Source: Nitrospinaceae bacterium
GTDB lineage: Bacteria > Nitrospinota > Nitrospinia > Nitrospinales > VA-1
Direction of reading: 5' to 3'
NCBI GenBank assembly: GCA_023271875.1
Contig: JALPWY010000005.1
Coordinates: 1-63,881 of the forward strand
Length of the DNA stretch: 63,881 bases
Part shown: positions 44,632 through 54,497 of the stretch, one piece after another
How the letters are laid out: the number at the start of each line of letters is the position of its first letter
How positions within the stretch are numbered: the first letter of the stretch is position 1
Notes under the pieces: model-generated
Told to the model about the DNA's origin: nothing
The model's input: only the letters and a program-made list of their open reading frames with translations
Databases searched by the model: none
Translations under genes and position numbers: made by a program

Positions 44632-45654
44632 CTAACGCCGTCTGACTTTTTTCAATTGGTATTTTTGTACAGCGCGGTTATGTTCCCTAAGATTGGAAGA
44701 AAAATGATGACTTCCATCCTTTCTAGAAACAAAATAAAGATGGTTTGACCGGATTGGATTTAATGCGGCAACTATCGACTTTATCCCAGGGTTGGCAATG
44801 GGTCCGGGCGGAAGCCCTTTATAGCGATATGTGTTGTAGGGCGAATCTATGTTAAGGTCCTTTTTCCGGATATTCCCATCAAATTCTTCGATTGCGTAAA
44901 TGACGGTAGGGTCTGTTTGCAGGCGCATGTTTCTGTGAAGGCGGTTGTGAAATACCGAAGAGATATGTTTTCGTTCATCATTCATTCCAGTTTCCTTTTC
45001 AATCAAGGAGGCCAGGGTGATAACTTCGTGCAAGGACATATCTGATTTTTTGATCTGATCGAGTATATTCCGATTTGTTATCCGCTGTTTAAATGTATTT
45101 AGCATGGTCTGAACAATCTTTTGCTCAGGGGTATGTTTGCTAAAGTGGTAAGTTTCGGGAAAGAGGTAACCTTCTAAAGAGTCAGAAGTTATGTTCAACG
45201 TTTTCATCAGATCCTTGCTTCTAGTTTCTTTAATGAACTCTTCTTTGTTTATTGAAATTTTCTCGGCAAGTAGTTCCGCGATTTCTGTAATACGATAGCC
45301 TTCAGGAATGGTGACTGGATGTAGGACCGTTTTACCACTGGTGATGGCCTTGAGTATATCCATGGGAAGCATGGATTGATTTAGCTCATATTCACCTACT
45401 TGTATATGGTTCTGTTTTTTTCGTATATTAGCAAGCAAGCGAAATGCGCTGGCACTCCTGATAAGGTTGTGGCTTTCAAGTTCGCCAGAGATTTGTTTTA
45501 GAGTGGCACCCGGTGGGATACTTATAGCTATAGCATGTGTGCTTTCTCCTGCGGGGTATGATATCTGGTAATAAAAAAAACCTAATATTATCCAGATCAA
45601 TAAAACTAAACCACCAAGTAGAGGTAAAAGATTAGGTTTGATTTGTCGCTTCAT
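44632..45654 (-). CDS. mltG: Endolytic murein transglycosylase MltG
   Basis: A membrane-anchored lytic transglycosylase (YceG-like) that cleaves nascent glycan strands. An N-terminal transmembrane helix (LLPLLGGLVLLIWIILGFFYY) is followed by a LysM-like region (IPPGATLKQISGELESHNLI) and the catalytic domain with the Glu in ASLIEKETGMNDERK. Later blocks are LQTDPTVIYA, SPYNTY and GLPPGPIANPG. Normal length (340 residues). It is the downstream member of a same-strand block with hisC and gmk. Confidence 0.96.
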   Translation of the reverse strand: MKRQIKPNLLPLLGGLVLLIWIILGFFYYQISYPAGESTHAIAISIPPGATLKQISGELESHNLIRSASAFRLLANIRKKQNHIQVGEYELNQSMLPMDILKAITSGKTVLHPVTIPEGYRITEIAELLAEKISINKEEFIKETRSKDLMKTLNITSDSLEGYLFPETYHFSKHTPEQKIVQTMLNTFKQRITNRNILDQIKKSDMSLHEVITLASLIEKETGMNDERKHISSVFHNRLHRNMRLQTDPTVIYAIEEFDGNIRKKDLNIDSPYNTYRYKGLPPGPIANPGIKSIVAALNPIRSNHLYFVSRKDGSHHFSSNLREHNRAVQKYQLKKVRRR

Positions 45655-45715
45655 GAACAGATTGAGTTAATTCTTGTTTTAGGAGGTCACTGTTTTAAAC
45701 TGATTTGCTTAGCTG

Positions 45716-46786
45716 TTAACTTTTAAAGTCTTTTAATTTTGAAAGGAATCGCTCGTTTTCACTTTTAGTGCCCACGGTGACTCGTAGACAGTTGTTCAGT
45801 TTTGGGTGTGAACTCAGGTTGCGTACTAAGATTCCATTTTTGGCCAAGAATGCGAATATACTTCTTGCGGGCTGTTTTGTTTTAAATAAAATAAAATTTG
45901 AGTCAGACGGGAATGCGGTTACTGATTCAATTTTATGAAGCTCGACTAATAGTCGGTGACGTTCATCAAGAATGGAGTCAATCTGCGTTTGGACCGCTTC
46001 AAAGTTTGTTATTAAGTGTTCAGCAAAAGCTTGAGATATGGTGTTTGAATTATAGGGTAACCGAACCTTGTTTATTTCACTGATGACCAGCGGGTCAGCC
46101 ACGCCAAACCCCACACGCAGGGCAGCCAGCCCAATTTTTGATAGACTCCTTAACACAACCAGGTTGTTGTGTTCTTCTATTTGATTGACAAAGCTTTTTC
46201 TAGAGAAGTCGTGATAGGCTTCGTCAATCACAACTATCCCTTGAAAACTCTCAATAACTTTCTGTACTTGGGTGTCGGGAAAACAATTTCCCGTGGGGTT
46301 GTTGGGGTAGCTTAAAAAAATTATTTTTGAATTATTTTCTTCGGCTGATTGTAAAATCACATCTGCACTAAAATCCCAGTGACTATCAAGAGAAATACGA
46401 ACTGATTTGATTCCGAGGCTTTGCGCTATGATGGAATACATGGCAAAAGTTGGGTCGGGAAATGCAATAGTATCTCCTTCTCGGCAAAAGACTTGAAGAA
46501 GAAATAGGATAATTTCGTCAGAACCATTCCCAATAACCAGGTGTTTGGTTTCTATGCCTAACCGGTCTGCAATAGAATCTTTAAGGGCTCTGCTATCTGG
46601 GTCTGGATACCTGTTTAATTGTAGTTTTTGGAACGATGTCGAAAATAGCTCGAGCAATTCTTTTGAAGGAGGAAATGGGTTTTCATTTGCGTGTAATTTA
46701 ATTTCGCAGTCAGTACTTTCAACATGGTAAGGCTTTAGCGAAAGAACGTTTCCTTGGATCAGTTTCATTATTTCCACGCTGGACAT
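45716..46786 (-). CDS. hisC: Histidinol-phosphate aminotransferase
   Basis: A PLP-dependent fold-type I aminotransferase of histidine biosynthesis. It shows KLHANENPFPPS near the N-terminus, RYPDPDSRALK, NGSDEIILFLLQ, LSYPNNPTGN, VIDEAYHDFS and the PLP-lysine motif RSLSKIGLAALRVGF. Its ATG overlaps the TGA of gmk (TGATG), so it is translationally coupled. No other his gene is in the window; related HisC-like enzymes can act on tyrosine or phenylalanine. Confidence 0.93.
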   Translation of the reverse strand: MSSVEIMKLIQGNVLSLKPYHVESTDCEIKLHANENPFPPSKELLELFSTSFQKLQLNRYPDPDSRALKDSIADRLGIETKHLVIGNGSDEIILFLLQVFCREGDTIAFPDPTFAMYSIIAQSLGIKSVRISLDSHWDFSADVILQSAEENNSKIIFLSYPNNPTGNCFPDTQVQKVIESFQGIVVIDEAYHDFSRKSFVNQIEEHNNLVVLRSLSKIGLAALRVGFGVADPLVISEINKVRLPYNSNTISQAFAEHLITNFEAVQTQIDSILDERHRLLVELHKIESVTAFPSDSNFILFKTKQPARSIFAFLAKNGILVRNLSSHPKLNNCLRVTVGTKSENERFLSKLKDFKS

Positions 46787-47415
46787 CAGGTGTGTGCCTC
46801 ATCATTTATTAAATTGTCGAGGTCGGGAGAAGATGGTTTGTAACGTTCTTTTCTGAAATGCTCTGCCGTAATAATTGAAAGGAGATGGTCGGTGGTTTGT
46901 TCTGCATCGACATTGGTCAATATGTAATCATAAAGTAGGGACAGTTGTATTTCTTTTTCACTTATTTTTAGACGCTCCTGAATTGTACTGGCAGGTTCAG
47001 TTCCTCGATTGTTCAGTCTGGTCTCTAAAGCTTCTAACGATGGTGGCATTATGAAAATAAAAACAGCTTTATAGTGAATGTCTCGTAAAGACTGTGCCCC
47101 TTGAACGTCCAGTTCAATTAATACATCATCTCCATTAAGGTGGTGACGATCAACGGACTCTAATGCCGTTCCATAGTAGTTTTTAAAAACTTTTGCCCAT
47201 TCAAGAAATTCCCCGCGCTCTATTTTTTCTTCAAATTCTTTTTTAGAAGTAAAATGATAGTCAGTTCCTTCCACTTCGCCGTTACGAGGTTCCCGTGTGG
47301 TGTGGGAGATGCTGAATTTGAGATCAGGAAGTTTCTGTGTTAGTAATTTACAGATTGTGGTTTTTCCAGTTCCTGATGGCGCTGAGAGAATAAATATTAT
47401 TCCGTTTGACTGCAT
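46786..47415 (-). CDS. gmk: Guanylate kinase
   Basis: Phosphorylates GMP to GDP. The P-loop is SAPSGTGKTTICKLL, with the GMP-binding region SISHTTREPRNGEVEGTDYHF and the lid region RLNNRGTEPASTIQERL. 209 residues, normal. The stop overlaps the hisC start. The upstream neighbour yicC (81 bases away) is its usual companion in many bacteria. Confidence 0.97.
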   Translation of the reverse strand: MQSNGIIFILSAPSGTGKTTICKLLTQKLPDLKFSISHTTREPRNGEVEGTDYHFTSKKEFEEKIERGEFLEWAKVFKNYYGTALESVDRHHLNGDDVLIELDVQGAQSLRDIHYKAVFIFIMPPSLEALETRLNNRGTEPASTIQERLKISEKEIQLSLLYDYILTNVDAEQTTDHLLSIITAEHFRKERYKPSSPDLDNLINDEAHT

Positions 47416-47496
47416 GACTCAGGTTCTCTTGTCGAATTCCGGTTTGTTAGTGCTGCGATTGTATTTTTTTTGATTTGTTGAGATAACTGTAAATAC

Positions 47497-48378
47497 TTAC
47501 TCAATGTTGGCTAATTGCTCGCGTATTTTTTCTAGGAAACTTTTCATCTCTATCACTGCCTTGGAAACTTCGAGGTCGATGGTTTTAGAGCCGATTGTGT
47601 TTACCTCTCTATTGATTTCCTGTGTCAGGAACTCCAGTTTGCGCCCTTGTGGTTCATGAGAGGCAACTAATTTATTGAATTGATCTAAGTGGCTTTCGAG
47701 TCGAACAAGTTCTTCTGTGACATCGCAACGATCTGCTAATAAGGCTGATTCTTGAGCAATACGAGCTGGGTCAATTTCAATGCCAGTAGTTAGGCTCTGT
47801 ATTTTTTCTTTCAACTTATCTTGGAATTCCTGAACAGTAATGGACTGTTTTGTCGAAATTAATTTTCCCAGTACTTTAATGCTGCTTATTTGATTGAGAA
47901 TATCTTTTTCCAGATTTTTTCCCTCGTCTTCTCGCATTTTAACAAGGTCAGTAAGTGTTTTGTCGACCGTTTGCAGCACTATTTCTTCAGAGGAGTCTTC
48001 AACTTTCTTGAGTTCTGGCTTGACAACATCTCTCTGGGATAAAATCGTATTAATATCGATTTCTCCTTTTAGTCCTAAGTCTTCTTGAATTTTTTTAAAG
48101 GCATTTAAGTATTCACTAGCGAGGGGGAGGTTAGGGGCGACTTCAAGATTTGCTTCAGAACCACCATTTTTTTCGATAGCGATGCTAATATCGAATGAAC
48201 CGCGAGCACATTTGGATTTTACCATTTTCTTTAAAGGGAGCTCAAGGGGCGCGAGTGACTTTGGCAGGCGGGTGTTGATGTCGATGAACCGGTTATTTAC
48301 CGAACGAATTTCTACCTTGCAGGTAAGGTTTTCGTTTTGATTTTCATTTCTGGAAAACCCAGTCATACTTTTAAGCAT
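47497..48378 (-). CDS. yicC: YicC-family protein (endoribonuclease-related)
   Basis: A YicC/YloC family protein opening MLKSMTGFSRNE, with EIRSVNNRFIDINTRLP and the C-terminal DUF1732 segment LEFLTQEINREVNTIGSKT. The E. coli member takes part in RNA turnover. ATG 48378 (MLKSMTGF) is preferred over a TTG three codons upstream. It starts 10 bases after the stop of the siroheme reductase gene, so the whole block from 50.8 to 44.6 kb may be one operon. Confidence 0.94.
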   Translation of the reverse strand: MLKSMTGFSRNENQNENLTCKVEIRSVNNRFIDINTRLPKSLAPLELPLKKMVKSKCARGSFDISIAIEKNGGSEANLEVAPNLPLASEYLNAFKKIQEDLGLKGEIDINTILSQRDVVKPELKKVEDSSEEIVLQTVDKTLTDLVKMREDEGKNLEKDILNQISSIKVLGKLISTKQSITVQEFQDKLKEKIQSLTTGIEIDPARIAQESALLADRCDVTEELVRLESHLDQFNKLVASHEPQGRKLEFLTQEINREVNTIGSKTIDLEVSKAVIEMKSFLEKIREQLANIE

Positions 48379-48387
48379 AAGTATCAA

Positions 48388-50766
48388 TCAGGCTTTCTTA
48401 ACAACTATTTTAAAGTGTCCATTAATTTTTCCCATGGAAAGCACTTCGTGCCCATCGTTTTTAATGCTTCTAGGAACATTTTTTTCTGGTTCACCTAGAT
48501 CTAATAAAACCTCAAGACTATCTCCGGATGACATGGTTTCCAGTTTAAGTTTTGTTTTAACGTAGTTGAAGGGACATTTGACTCCTAGCAGATCAATTTT
48601 TTGGAAAGATGGGCTCGTGTCTCCTTTTTTCTCATCACCGCCAACACGTATTCTTAAAGATTTGTCGGATTGCATTTTATTGTTAACTTCCCGACACTCT
48701 TCAGTAAGGTCACCAGAGTTTTGCACCCACCATGAAACGACATCTTTGTTTACTGACGAGTTTTCTTTTTCATAGCGTTCGCCCATTTCAGCAAATTTTC
48801 CTGATACAATCTCCATGTCAATAATGAGTGAGTGAAACTTTCTAATACACTCTAGGTCATCATTAAAATCCATTCCCTCTGTAACCAGCAAAGCTCTTGC
48901 AGATGCAACGGTTGAGCGTTTTGCATGATCCATCGCTTGAGAGTACTTTTTTTTCTCAAAGGCTAGTTTGCTTTGGAAATGAGCACGCTCAGCTTCGGAT
49001 AAACGATCTGTTATCATGTCTGTGACAGCTCCTGCGCACTCTCCTTGACCGCGGTCTTCCAAGCTAAATTTTTCTTCAGATCCGAAATCTATATATGAAT
49101 GAGGAGCTTCTTCAACTTGCGGTAATGCTCTTAGCGGGTTGAGTAGTTCTCGAAAGAAATCCTTCCCTTTTCTATCAAAAAATTCTCCGAAAGATTCATC
49201 AGCGAGTTTACCACTTTTGAAGGAGTCTATAACTTGCCTAGTTGCCTGGGGTGCGTTTTTCGCTGGAATCTTAATTACTGAAGTACCAAAGACAACTTTA
49301 TCCTCATCAATTCTACCACCCAACAATATTTCGTAATGTGGAGCGAGAACTCCATTTAACTTTTTGGCTCCGCCGTGAAATCCTATAGACGCGATATGGT
49401 GCTGACCACATGAATTAGGGCATCCACTTGCCTTAATGGATATATGGTCTAATTCTTTGGAATGAGGAAATCCATTTTCCATTTCTTCATTTAGGTGCTT
49501 CACCAATCCTCGTGACGCCGTTATACCTAGGTTACAGGTTTCTGACCCTGGGCAGCAGGTAATATCTCGAATTTCTTCAGTGCCTGCCCTATGTAAACCA
49601 ATTTTTTGGAGCTCTGCGTAAAATGTACTTAGGGCCTCATTTTTTACCCATGGAATCATCATGTTCTGATTTACTGTGTTTACTATAATTCCTCCAGCGA
49701 GATTAGATGCCATATTAGCAACGGTTCGCGCCTTATCACTCGTTATATCGCCCAAAGCCAACTTAATTTGCACATTTAAATAACCGCTTTGCTTCTGTTC
49801 GCAGGTATTCCTGTTTTTCCACGTTTGAAATTCTGGGTCTGAGTTAAATTCGTCGTTAATCTCAAATTCGAGATTATTGGGAACAAGCTCTTCTTTTGGA
49901 ATCTCTATAGGAGGGAAGGTTTTATTTGTCAGCGCAGCAAACTCTTCCTCATAAAGTTCTTTTATTTTATCCAAGCCTAGTTTATCAAGGACATATTTAA
50001 ATCTAGCCTTATTGCGGTTTTTCTTGTCACCATACTTGTCAAATACTTGAACAATTGCCTCGCACATACGAAGCAAGTTTTCTGTTGGAAGAAAATCAGT
50101 CAAGGGCTTTGCCCCATGGGGAAAAGACCCGAGTCCACCGCCAATTAGTACCTTGAAACCCCGAATTTCTTTCCCGCTCTCATTTTTTATTTGAGCATTA
50201 AGTCCTATGTCGTGAATTGGGGCAAGTCCGCAGCTAGAACAGCCACCAAAGCTAATTTTGAATTTTCTTGGTAGATTTTGTGTTACAGCATGACGAAGTA
50301 AATAACTTGTAACTGCTTTACCGTAGGGAGCTACGTCAAATACTTCCTCTTTACAAGTACCCGCTTTATGACAGGCAGTAACATTTCGCACAGTATTGCC
50401 GCAGGCTTCCCGCGTGGTAAGACCATAGTCAGCCAAGTCCTGTAATCCTTTAGAAACATCCTCCAATTTTACGAAATGAAACTGGAAATCTTGCCGGGTG
50501 GTCACATGCAGAATTCCATTAGAGTATTTGTCGGCAAAATCAGAAAGGCATAGCAGTTGCTCTGTTGTCATTCGACCAGTGGAAAGTTTTGTCCTGACCA
50601 TTTGAACGTCATCCTGACGTTGACCATAAATTCCTTGTTGTAGGCGAAACCGTTTAAAATCTTCGGGGTCTACCTTTCCGCGATTCAATCGCTCCACCTC
50701 GGCTGTAAACTCTTCAATCTCCCTTTTCACTTCGGGAGGTATATTTAAAGCGCTTGTATCCATCAC
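48388..50766 (-). CDS. Siroheme nitrite/sulfite reductase fused to a TusA-like domain
   Basis: A 792-residue cytosolic enzyme. Residues ~1-565 form a complete ferredoxin-type nitrite/sulfite reductase: QDFQFHFVKL, CGNTVRNVTAC, NLPRKFKISFGGC, and the siroheme/4Fe-4S ligand cysteines in TCCPGSETCNLG and SGCPNSCGQH. Residues ~575-695 are helical and HEPN-like (KLAFEKKKYSQAMDHAKRS). Residues ~720-790 form a TusA/SirA-like domain (DLLGVKCPFNYVKTKLKL) with the CP motif. The six-electron substrate (nitrite or sulfite) cannot be decided from motifs. The TusA domain and cysH in the window lean to sulfur; nitrite assimilation is equally possible in a nitrite oxidiser. Confidence 0.85.
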   Translation of the reverse strand: MMDTSALNIPPEVKREIEEFTAEVERLNRGKVDPEDFKRFRLQQGIYGQRQDDVQMVRTKLSTGRMTTEQLLCLSDFADKYSNGILHVTTRQDFQFHFVKLEDVSKGLQDLADYGLTTREACGNTVRNVTACHKAGTCKEEVFDVAPYGKAVTSYLLRHAVTQNLPRKFKISFGGCSSCGLAPIHDIGLNAQIKNESGKEIRGFKVLIGGGLGSFPHGAKPLTDFLPTENLLRMCEAIVQVFDKYGDKKNRNKARFKYVLDKLGLDKIKELYEEEFAALTNKTFPPIEIPKEELVPNNLEFEINDEFNSDPEFQTWKNRNTCEQKQSGYLNVQIKLALGDITSDKARTVANMASNLAGGIIVNTVNQNMMIPWVKNEALSTFYAELQKIGLHRAGTEEIRDITCCPGSETCNLGITASRGLVKHLNEEMENGFPHSKELDHISIKASGCPNSCGQHHIASIGFHGGAKKLNGVLAPHYEILLGGRIDEDKVVFGTSVIKIPAKNAPQATRQVIDSFKSGKLADESFGEFFDRKGKDFFRELLNPLRALPQVEEAPHSYIDFGSEEKFSLEDRGQGECAGAVTDMITDRLSEAERAHFQSKLAFEKKKYSQAMDHAKRSTVASARALLVTEGMDFNDDLECIRKFHSLIIDMEIVSGKFAEMGERYEKENSSVNKDVVSWWVQNSGDLTEECREVNNKMQSDKSLRIRVGGDEKKGDTSPSFQKIDLLGVKCPFNYVKTKLKLETMSSGDSLEVLLDLGEPEKNVPRSIKNDGHEVLSMGKINGHFKIVVKKA

Positions 50767-51084
50767 GAACCTCTTTAATTACAAAGGGTATTTGGAAGTA
50801 CCTATTTTTATTACTAAGTTTTATTTAATGAAATGGTTACGACAGGGATGCTTGATCGCAGACCATCAACTAAATTTGCCCTAAAATTAAATATCATTAT
50901 ATTAGTATAAAATACAACATTATACCCTAATAAATTAAATTTTTGGGGCTGGTAGTGTAGAAAAGTTTTATTTTTATAAAAAATTTTAATAAGTCAAGAT
51001 AAGGTGATTTCATAGTATCTTTTAAAACGTTGTATTTGAAATACTAATTTTGATTACTTGATAACTGGGTGTGTTTATTGCCAA
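50767..51084. other. Divergent intergenic region
   Basis: About 320 AT-rich bases between divergent genes, presumably holding two promoters. No operator, riboswitch or RNA gene was recognised. Confidence 0.4.
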
Positions 51085-51798
51085 ATGGCTTCTTTATTAA
51101 TTCACATTAATTTTTTCATTTTTCTGGCGATTTTCATCATTGCCTTGGCCCGTAATTCTAATTTCAATACCATTCTTGTAGGTCTTACGTATTTGGCACC
51201 CTTGGTTCCGTTTGGGCTCCATTCCGAAAATGTGGAGAGGTTTTTGCTTGTTTCTTACTTCAATCTATTTTTTGGTCTTATTGAGATTATTGTTTTTGTT
51301 ATAACGGTCAAGCCTGGGGATACGCCGTTTGACAAAGAGCATCTTAAACAATTATTTGGCCATACTTTGCCAATTGTAGTTGCATTACTTGGTTTGTCAT
51401 TTTTAGGCCGCTCGACGGAATTTCCTGTGTCAGAAATGGAATTGGGAGTCATCATTACTCTTTTTGTGTTGGGTTCTATTATGCGGATTATAGCCATTTG
51501 TCAAATTGGAGCCGCCGCATTTAAATTCGATATTGTTTTTCGCGAGAAACAAAAATTAAAAACCGATCAGTTGTATGGTTTAATGCGGCATCCCTCCTAC
51601 ACAGCAATGATGATTGTTGTTGTTTCTTTCGCAGCAATCACGCATTCTCTTTTTTTTGGAGTTCTTGGAGTTTTGTCTGCCTGGACAGGTTTTCAGTACA
51701 GGATTTATCATGAAGAGAGAGGGCTAGTAGAACAGTATGGAGAGGAATACGAGGTTTTTCGTTCTAGTACAGGGATGTGGATTCCCTACTTTAAATAA
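51085..51798 (+). CDS. Isoprenylcysteine carboxyl methyltransferase-like membrane protein
   Basis: A 237-residue protein with about six hydrophobic segments. The C-terminal catalytic signature of the ICMT/phospholipid-methyltransferase family is present: GLMRHPSYTAMM, then a helix, EERGLVEQYGEEYEVF and the closing WIPYF. The SAM-dependent methyl acceptor is unknown; bacterial members act on lipids or are uncharacterised. TTG 51058 would extend it by nine residues. Neither start has a good RBS. Confidence 0.85.
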   Translation: MASLLIHINFFIFLAIFIIALARNSNFNTILVGLTYLAPLVPFGLHSENVERFLLVSYFNLFFGLIEIIVFVITVKPGDTPFDKEHLKQLFGHTLPIVVALLGLSFLGRSTEFPVSEMELGVIITLFVLGSIMRIIAICQIGAAAFKFDIVFREKQKLKTDQLYGLMRHPSYTAMMIVVVSFAAITHSLFFGVLGVLSAWTGFQYRIYHEERGLVEQYGEEYEVFRSSTGMWIPYFK

Positions 51799-51804
51799 AT
51801 AAAA

Positions 51805-52200
51805 TTATGAACTATTGCGAAAGTCAATATAGTGAGTGATTCCTAAAACCAACAAGATATAACCGTAACTGGCTATATAAAATATAGCCTTGCTAGAGGC
51901 GAAATTCTCAATCTTTTCGTTGTTAGAGAGAGTGGGATTTTTTAATCTGAAGTAATTGGCCACAAGCATAACAAAAAAAAGAATGAGCGGGTTATAGTTC
52001 AAGATGCTCATCAACCCTGAAGTAACAAAAGCGAGCCCCCACATGGTTGGGATTTTGATCCAACGGTTTTTTGTGAGGTCATCAATTACATTAAGGGCGG
52101 CTACGTAGCCAACAAGATAAAATAGAAACGTAAGTCCAAGCCAGACAAAAAAATCTACTATTTCTCTGCCGCCTGTAATGTCGTCGAGCCCAAGAATCAT
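51805..52200 (-). CDS. Membrane protein of unknown function
   Basis: A 131-residue protein with about four hydrophobic segments (FFVWLGLTFLFYLVGYVAAL, IPTMWGLAFVTSGLMSIL, LILFFVMLVANYF, AIFYIASYGYILLVLGIT). ATG 52200 is preferred over TTG 52236. It is convergent with the methyltransferase-like gene (6 bases apart) and divergent from the geranylgeranyl-reductase gene. Not recognised. Confidence 0.55.
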   Translation of the reverse strand: MILGLDDITGGREIVDFFVWLGLTFLFYLVGYVAALNVIDDLTKNRWIKIPTMWGLAFVTSGLMSILNYNPLILFFVMLVANYFRLKNPTLSNNEKIENFASSKAIFYIASYGYILLVLGITHYIDFRNSS

Positions 52201-52257
52201 GTGGCTAAGGGTAGCACCCGTTTTAGCCAAGAACAATAGCGCGAACTAACTCAGCCT

Positions 52258-53527
52258 ATGAAGTCTTACGATATAGTTATCATTGGAGGAGGGCCAGCTG
52301 GAGCCTCGGCAGCCTTGTTTCTTGAAAAAAAAGGGGTACCGTATTACCTTGCTTGATCAAGCTACCTTCCCCCGCGACAAGGTATGCGGCGAGTTTATCA
52401 GTCCGGCCGCAGACGACATTTTTTCTGATTTGGGAATTCTTGAATCAATTAATGCTTTGAACCCCACAAGACTTTGCGGAGTGGCGTTATCTTCTTATGA
52501 AAGTTCCTACTTGCAAATTGATTATCCCAATACTGTTGATGGGAGAACTATGACCAGTTTGTCAGTGGAACGTTCAATGTTAGACAACTTAATGATAAAT
52601 CAAGTTCGTAATTCAAGTATTCAGTTGATGGAAGGGTTTAAGGTTACAGATCTGGTACTTGATGGGGGTAATGTTTGTGGTGTGAAGGGACATGATGAAA
52701 CAAAAACAAAGTTTAGTATTAAAGCAAAAGTTGTGATTGATGGCGGAGGTAGAAATAGTATTTCTCTCCGTCGACTGAACTTGAGGAGAGGTTCTCCTGG
52801 GAAAGGAAAAATCGCTTTAGCCGCACATTGGGAAGGCGTCAAAGGGCTTGGACGTTATTGTTATATGCATATTAGCCATCCTGGGTACACTGGCATTGCC
52901 CCAGTAGGATACAACAGGGCAAATATTGTGCTTGTTGTGGATCGGAATTATTTAGTTGGTGTTAATGTTGAGCAATTTTTCATGACAACAGTTTTAGGGA
53001 ATAGATTGCGAAAGCGAATGCTTGGAAGTGGTATCCCGGTTGAAAAAATAAGGACAGTTGATTCATTGGCCTATTCGGTGAAAAAAATAAGGTGTGGAGG
53101 CCTTCTTCTTGTGGGTGATGCCACGGGTTTTATTGACCCTTTTACAGGCGAAGGGATTTACCTTTCCCTAAGAAGTTCTCAACTTGCTGTGGGAGTAGTG
53201 AAAAATGCTTTCGATAAATCTGACTTTTCAAGCAGACAGCTTCAGAGCTATGACCTGATAAGACAAAAAGAGTTTAGAAAAAAAAATATTCTAAGTAAGG
53301 TTCTACAGCGTTTGATTTACAAGCCTTATTTGTGTAATCGGGTTGTTGAGACGCTGGGAACACAAAAAGAATTGTCAAGCTTACTGGTAGGAGTAATTGG
53401 AGACTATATGCCGGCAAATAAAGTGGTGTGTTTTCAATATCTTCTGCGTTTGCTTGGTGGGATGCTAAACCAGCGTCAACCCTCATTTCTCCCTACTAAG
53501 TACAGACCACCAACTAAAGAATTTTAA
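52258..53527 (+). CDS. Geranylgeranyl reductase-family FAD protein, frameshifted as given
   Basis: A FAD-dependent oxidoreductase of the geranylgeranyl-reductase/halogenase-like family. The start is ATG 52258 with MKSYDIVIIGGGPAGASAAL (Rossmann FAD site). At 52325-52336 (eight A then four G) the frame must skip one base to continue as KGYRITLLDQATFPRDKVCGEF. The rest is intact: GGGRNS, LLLVGDATGFIDPFTGEGI, then a C-terminal helical part. The homopolymer makes a sequencing error the simplest explanation. A true frameshift or slippage is possible. Likely substrates are isoprenoid lipids or quinone side chains. Confidence 0.8.
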
Positions 53528-53571
53528 GCTAAAGAAAAAAGTTATTTGGTTATCTGTTTGATACTGCGATT

Positions 53572-53787
53572 TTACTTTACCTGACTGAAGATTTCTTCCA
53601 TTTTATCTTTTAAAATAAGTTTTTGCTTTTGGTGTTGTTTTTTTTCGATTTCTTCGTGAGCCGTTGGGAATTTTATTTTATTAAGGTTCTCAATTTTAAG
53701 CTTAAGCTTTGCATGTTCAGAGTATAAGCGTTTAAAGTTAACATCAGAATTGAGAATTTTTTCGAGTGTTTCTTTTTTTATCTCCAT
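53572..53787 (-). CDS. YdcH/DUF465-family small protein
   Basis: A 71-residue coiled-coil-like protein: LEKILNSDVNFKRLYSEHAKL, then a spacer and HQKQKLILKDKMEEIF, the two-helix hairpin of the DUF465/YdcH family. Function is unknown. It sits 2 bases after tsaB on the same strand, so the two are probably co-transcribed. Confidence 0.82.
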   Translation of the reverse strand: MEIKKETLEKILNSDVNFKRLYSEHAKLKLKIENLNKIKFPTAHEEIEKKQHQKQKLILKDKMEEIFSQVK

Positions 53788-53789
53788 AA

Positions 53790-54497
53790 TTATATCCCTC
53801 TCTTTGAAAATTCTTTTTCTTTGAGCTTTAATTCGGCTTCTGACTTTCGGACATACTTTATTGTTAGTTCATCTAAGTTGGTTATTTTTTTATTTTCAAA
53901 GCAGTTTTGAGCCAAGCGAGCAGCGCAGGCGGCGAGCGTATCGGCGCACTTACTTTGCGTTGGTATAAAATTCCCCCCGAGCTGTGTGGTTAGAAGAGAG
54001 CTGTATGAATCCAATCCAGTTCCAACAAAAACAGTTGGTTCTTTGATCTCTTGGCATAGCTGAATTGGCGTTATGGCTCGGTCGGGTGTGAGGCGCTCTA
54101 AAATATCCCCGTTCCCGCAAAAACTAGCGGTGTACACCTCTTTTTTTCTTGCATCCAGAATAGCGCAAATTTTATTAGATGTTGGTACTGCCTTCAGTGC
54201 CAATGCTTCCAAGGTGTCTATTTTTACAAAAGGTTTTGAAGTGGCTAGGAGCAGACCTTTCAAAATACTCGCACCAACTCGCAGGCCGGTAAAAGACCCT
54301 GGTCCAGTTGTCAAACAAAACCCGTCAAGATTCTGCAAATTAACACCAGAAGAGGTTAGAACCTTATCAATTAAAAAAAGAACTTGGTTAGAAGCAGTAC
54401 CATTTGTACCAACTTCAGCTTGATCGAGAATTTCCCCGTCTTTCAACAGGGCAATGCTAGCTTGGGGGACAGATGAATCAATTCCCATGAGCATCAT
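53790..54497 (-). CDS. tsaB: tRNA threonylcarbamoyladenosine biosynthesis protein TsaB
   Basis: TsaB is the ASKHA-fold partner of TsaD in making t6A37 of ANN-reading tRNAs. Motifs: MGIDSSVPQASIALL at the N-terminus, GFCLTTGPGSFTGLRVG, and CAILDARKKEVYTA. The 235-residue length is normal. The start is one of the clustered ATGs at 54497-54488. TsaD, TsaE and TsaC are not in the window. Confidence 0.94.
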   Translation of the reverse strand: MMLMGIDSSVPQASIALLKDGEILDQAEVGTNGTASNQVLFLIDKVLTSSGVNLQNLDGFCLTTGPGSFTGLRVGASILKGLLLATSKPFVKIDTLEALALKAVPTSNKICAILDARKKEVYTASFCGNGDILERLTPDRAITPIQLCQEIKEPTVFVGTGLDSYSSLLTTQLGGNFIPTQSKCADTLAACAARLAQNCFENKKITNLDELTIKYVRKSEAELKLKEKEFSKRGI

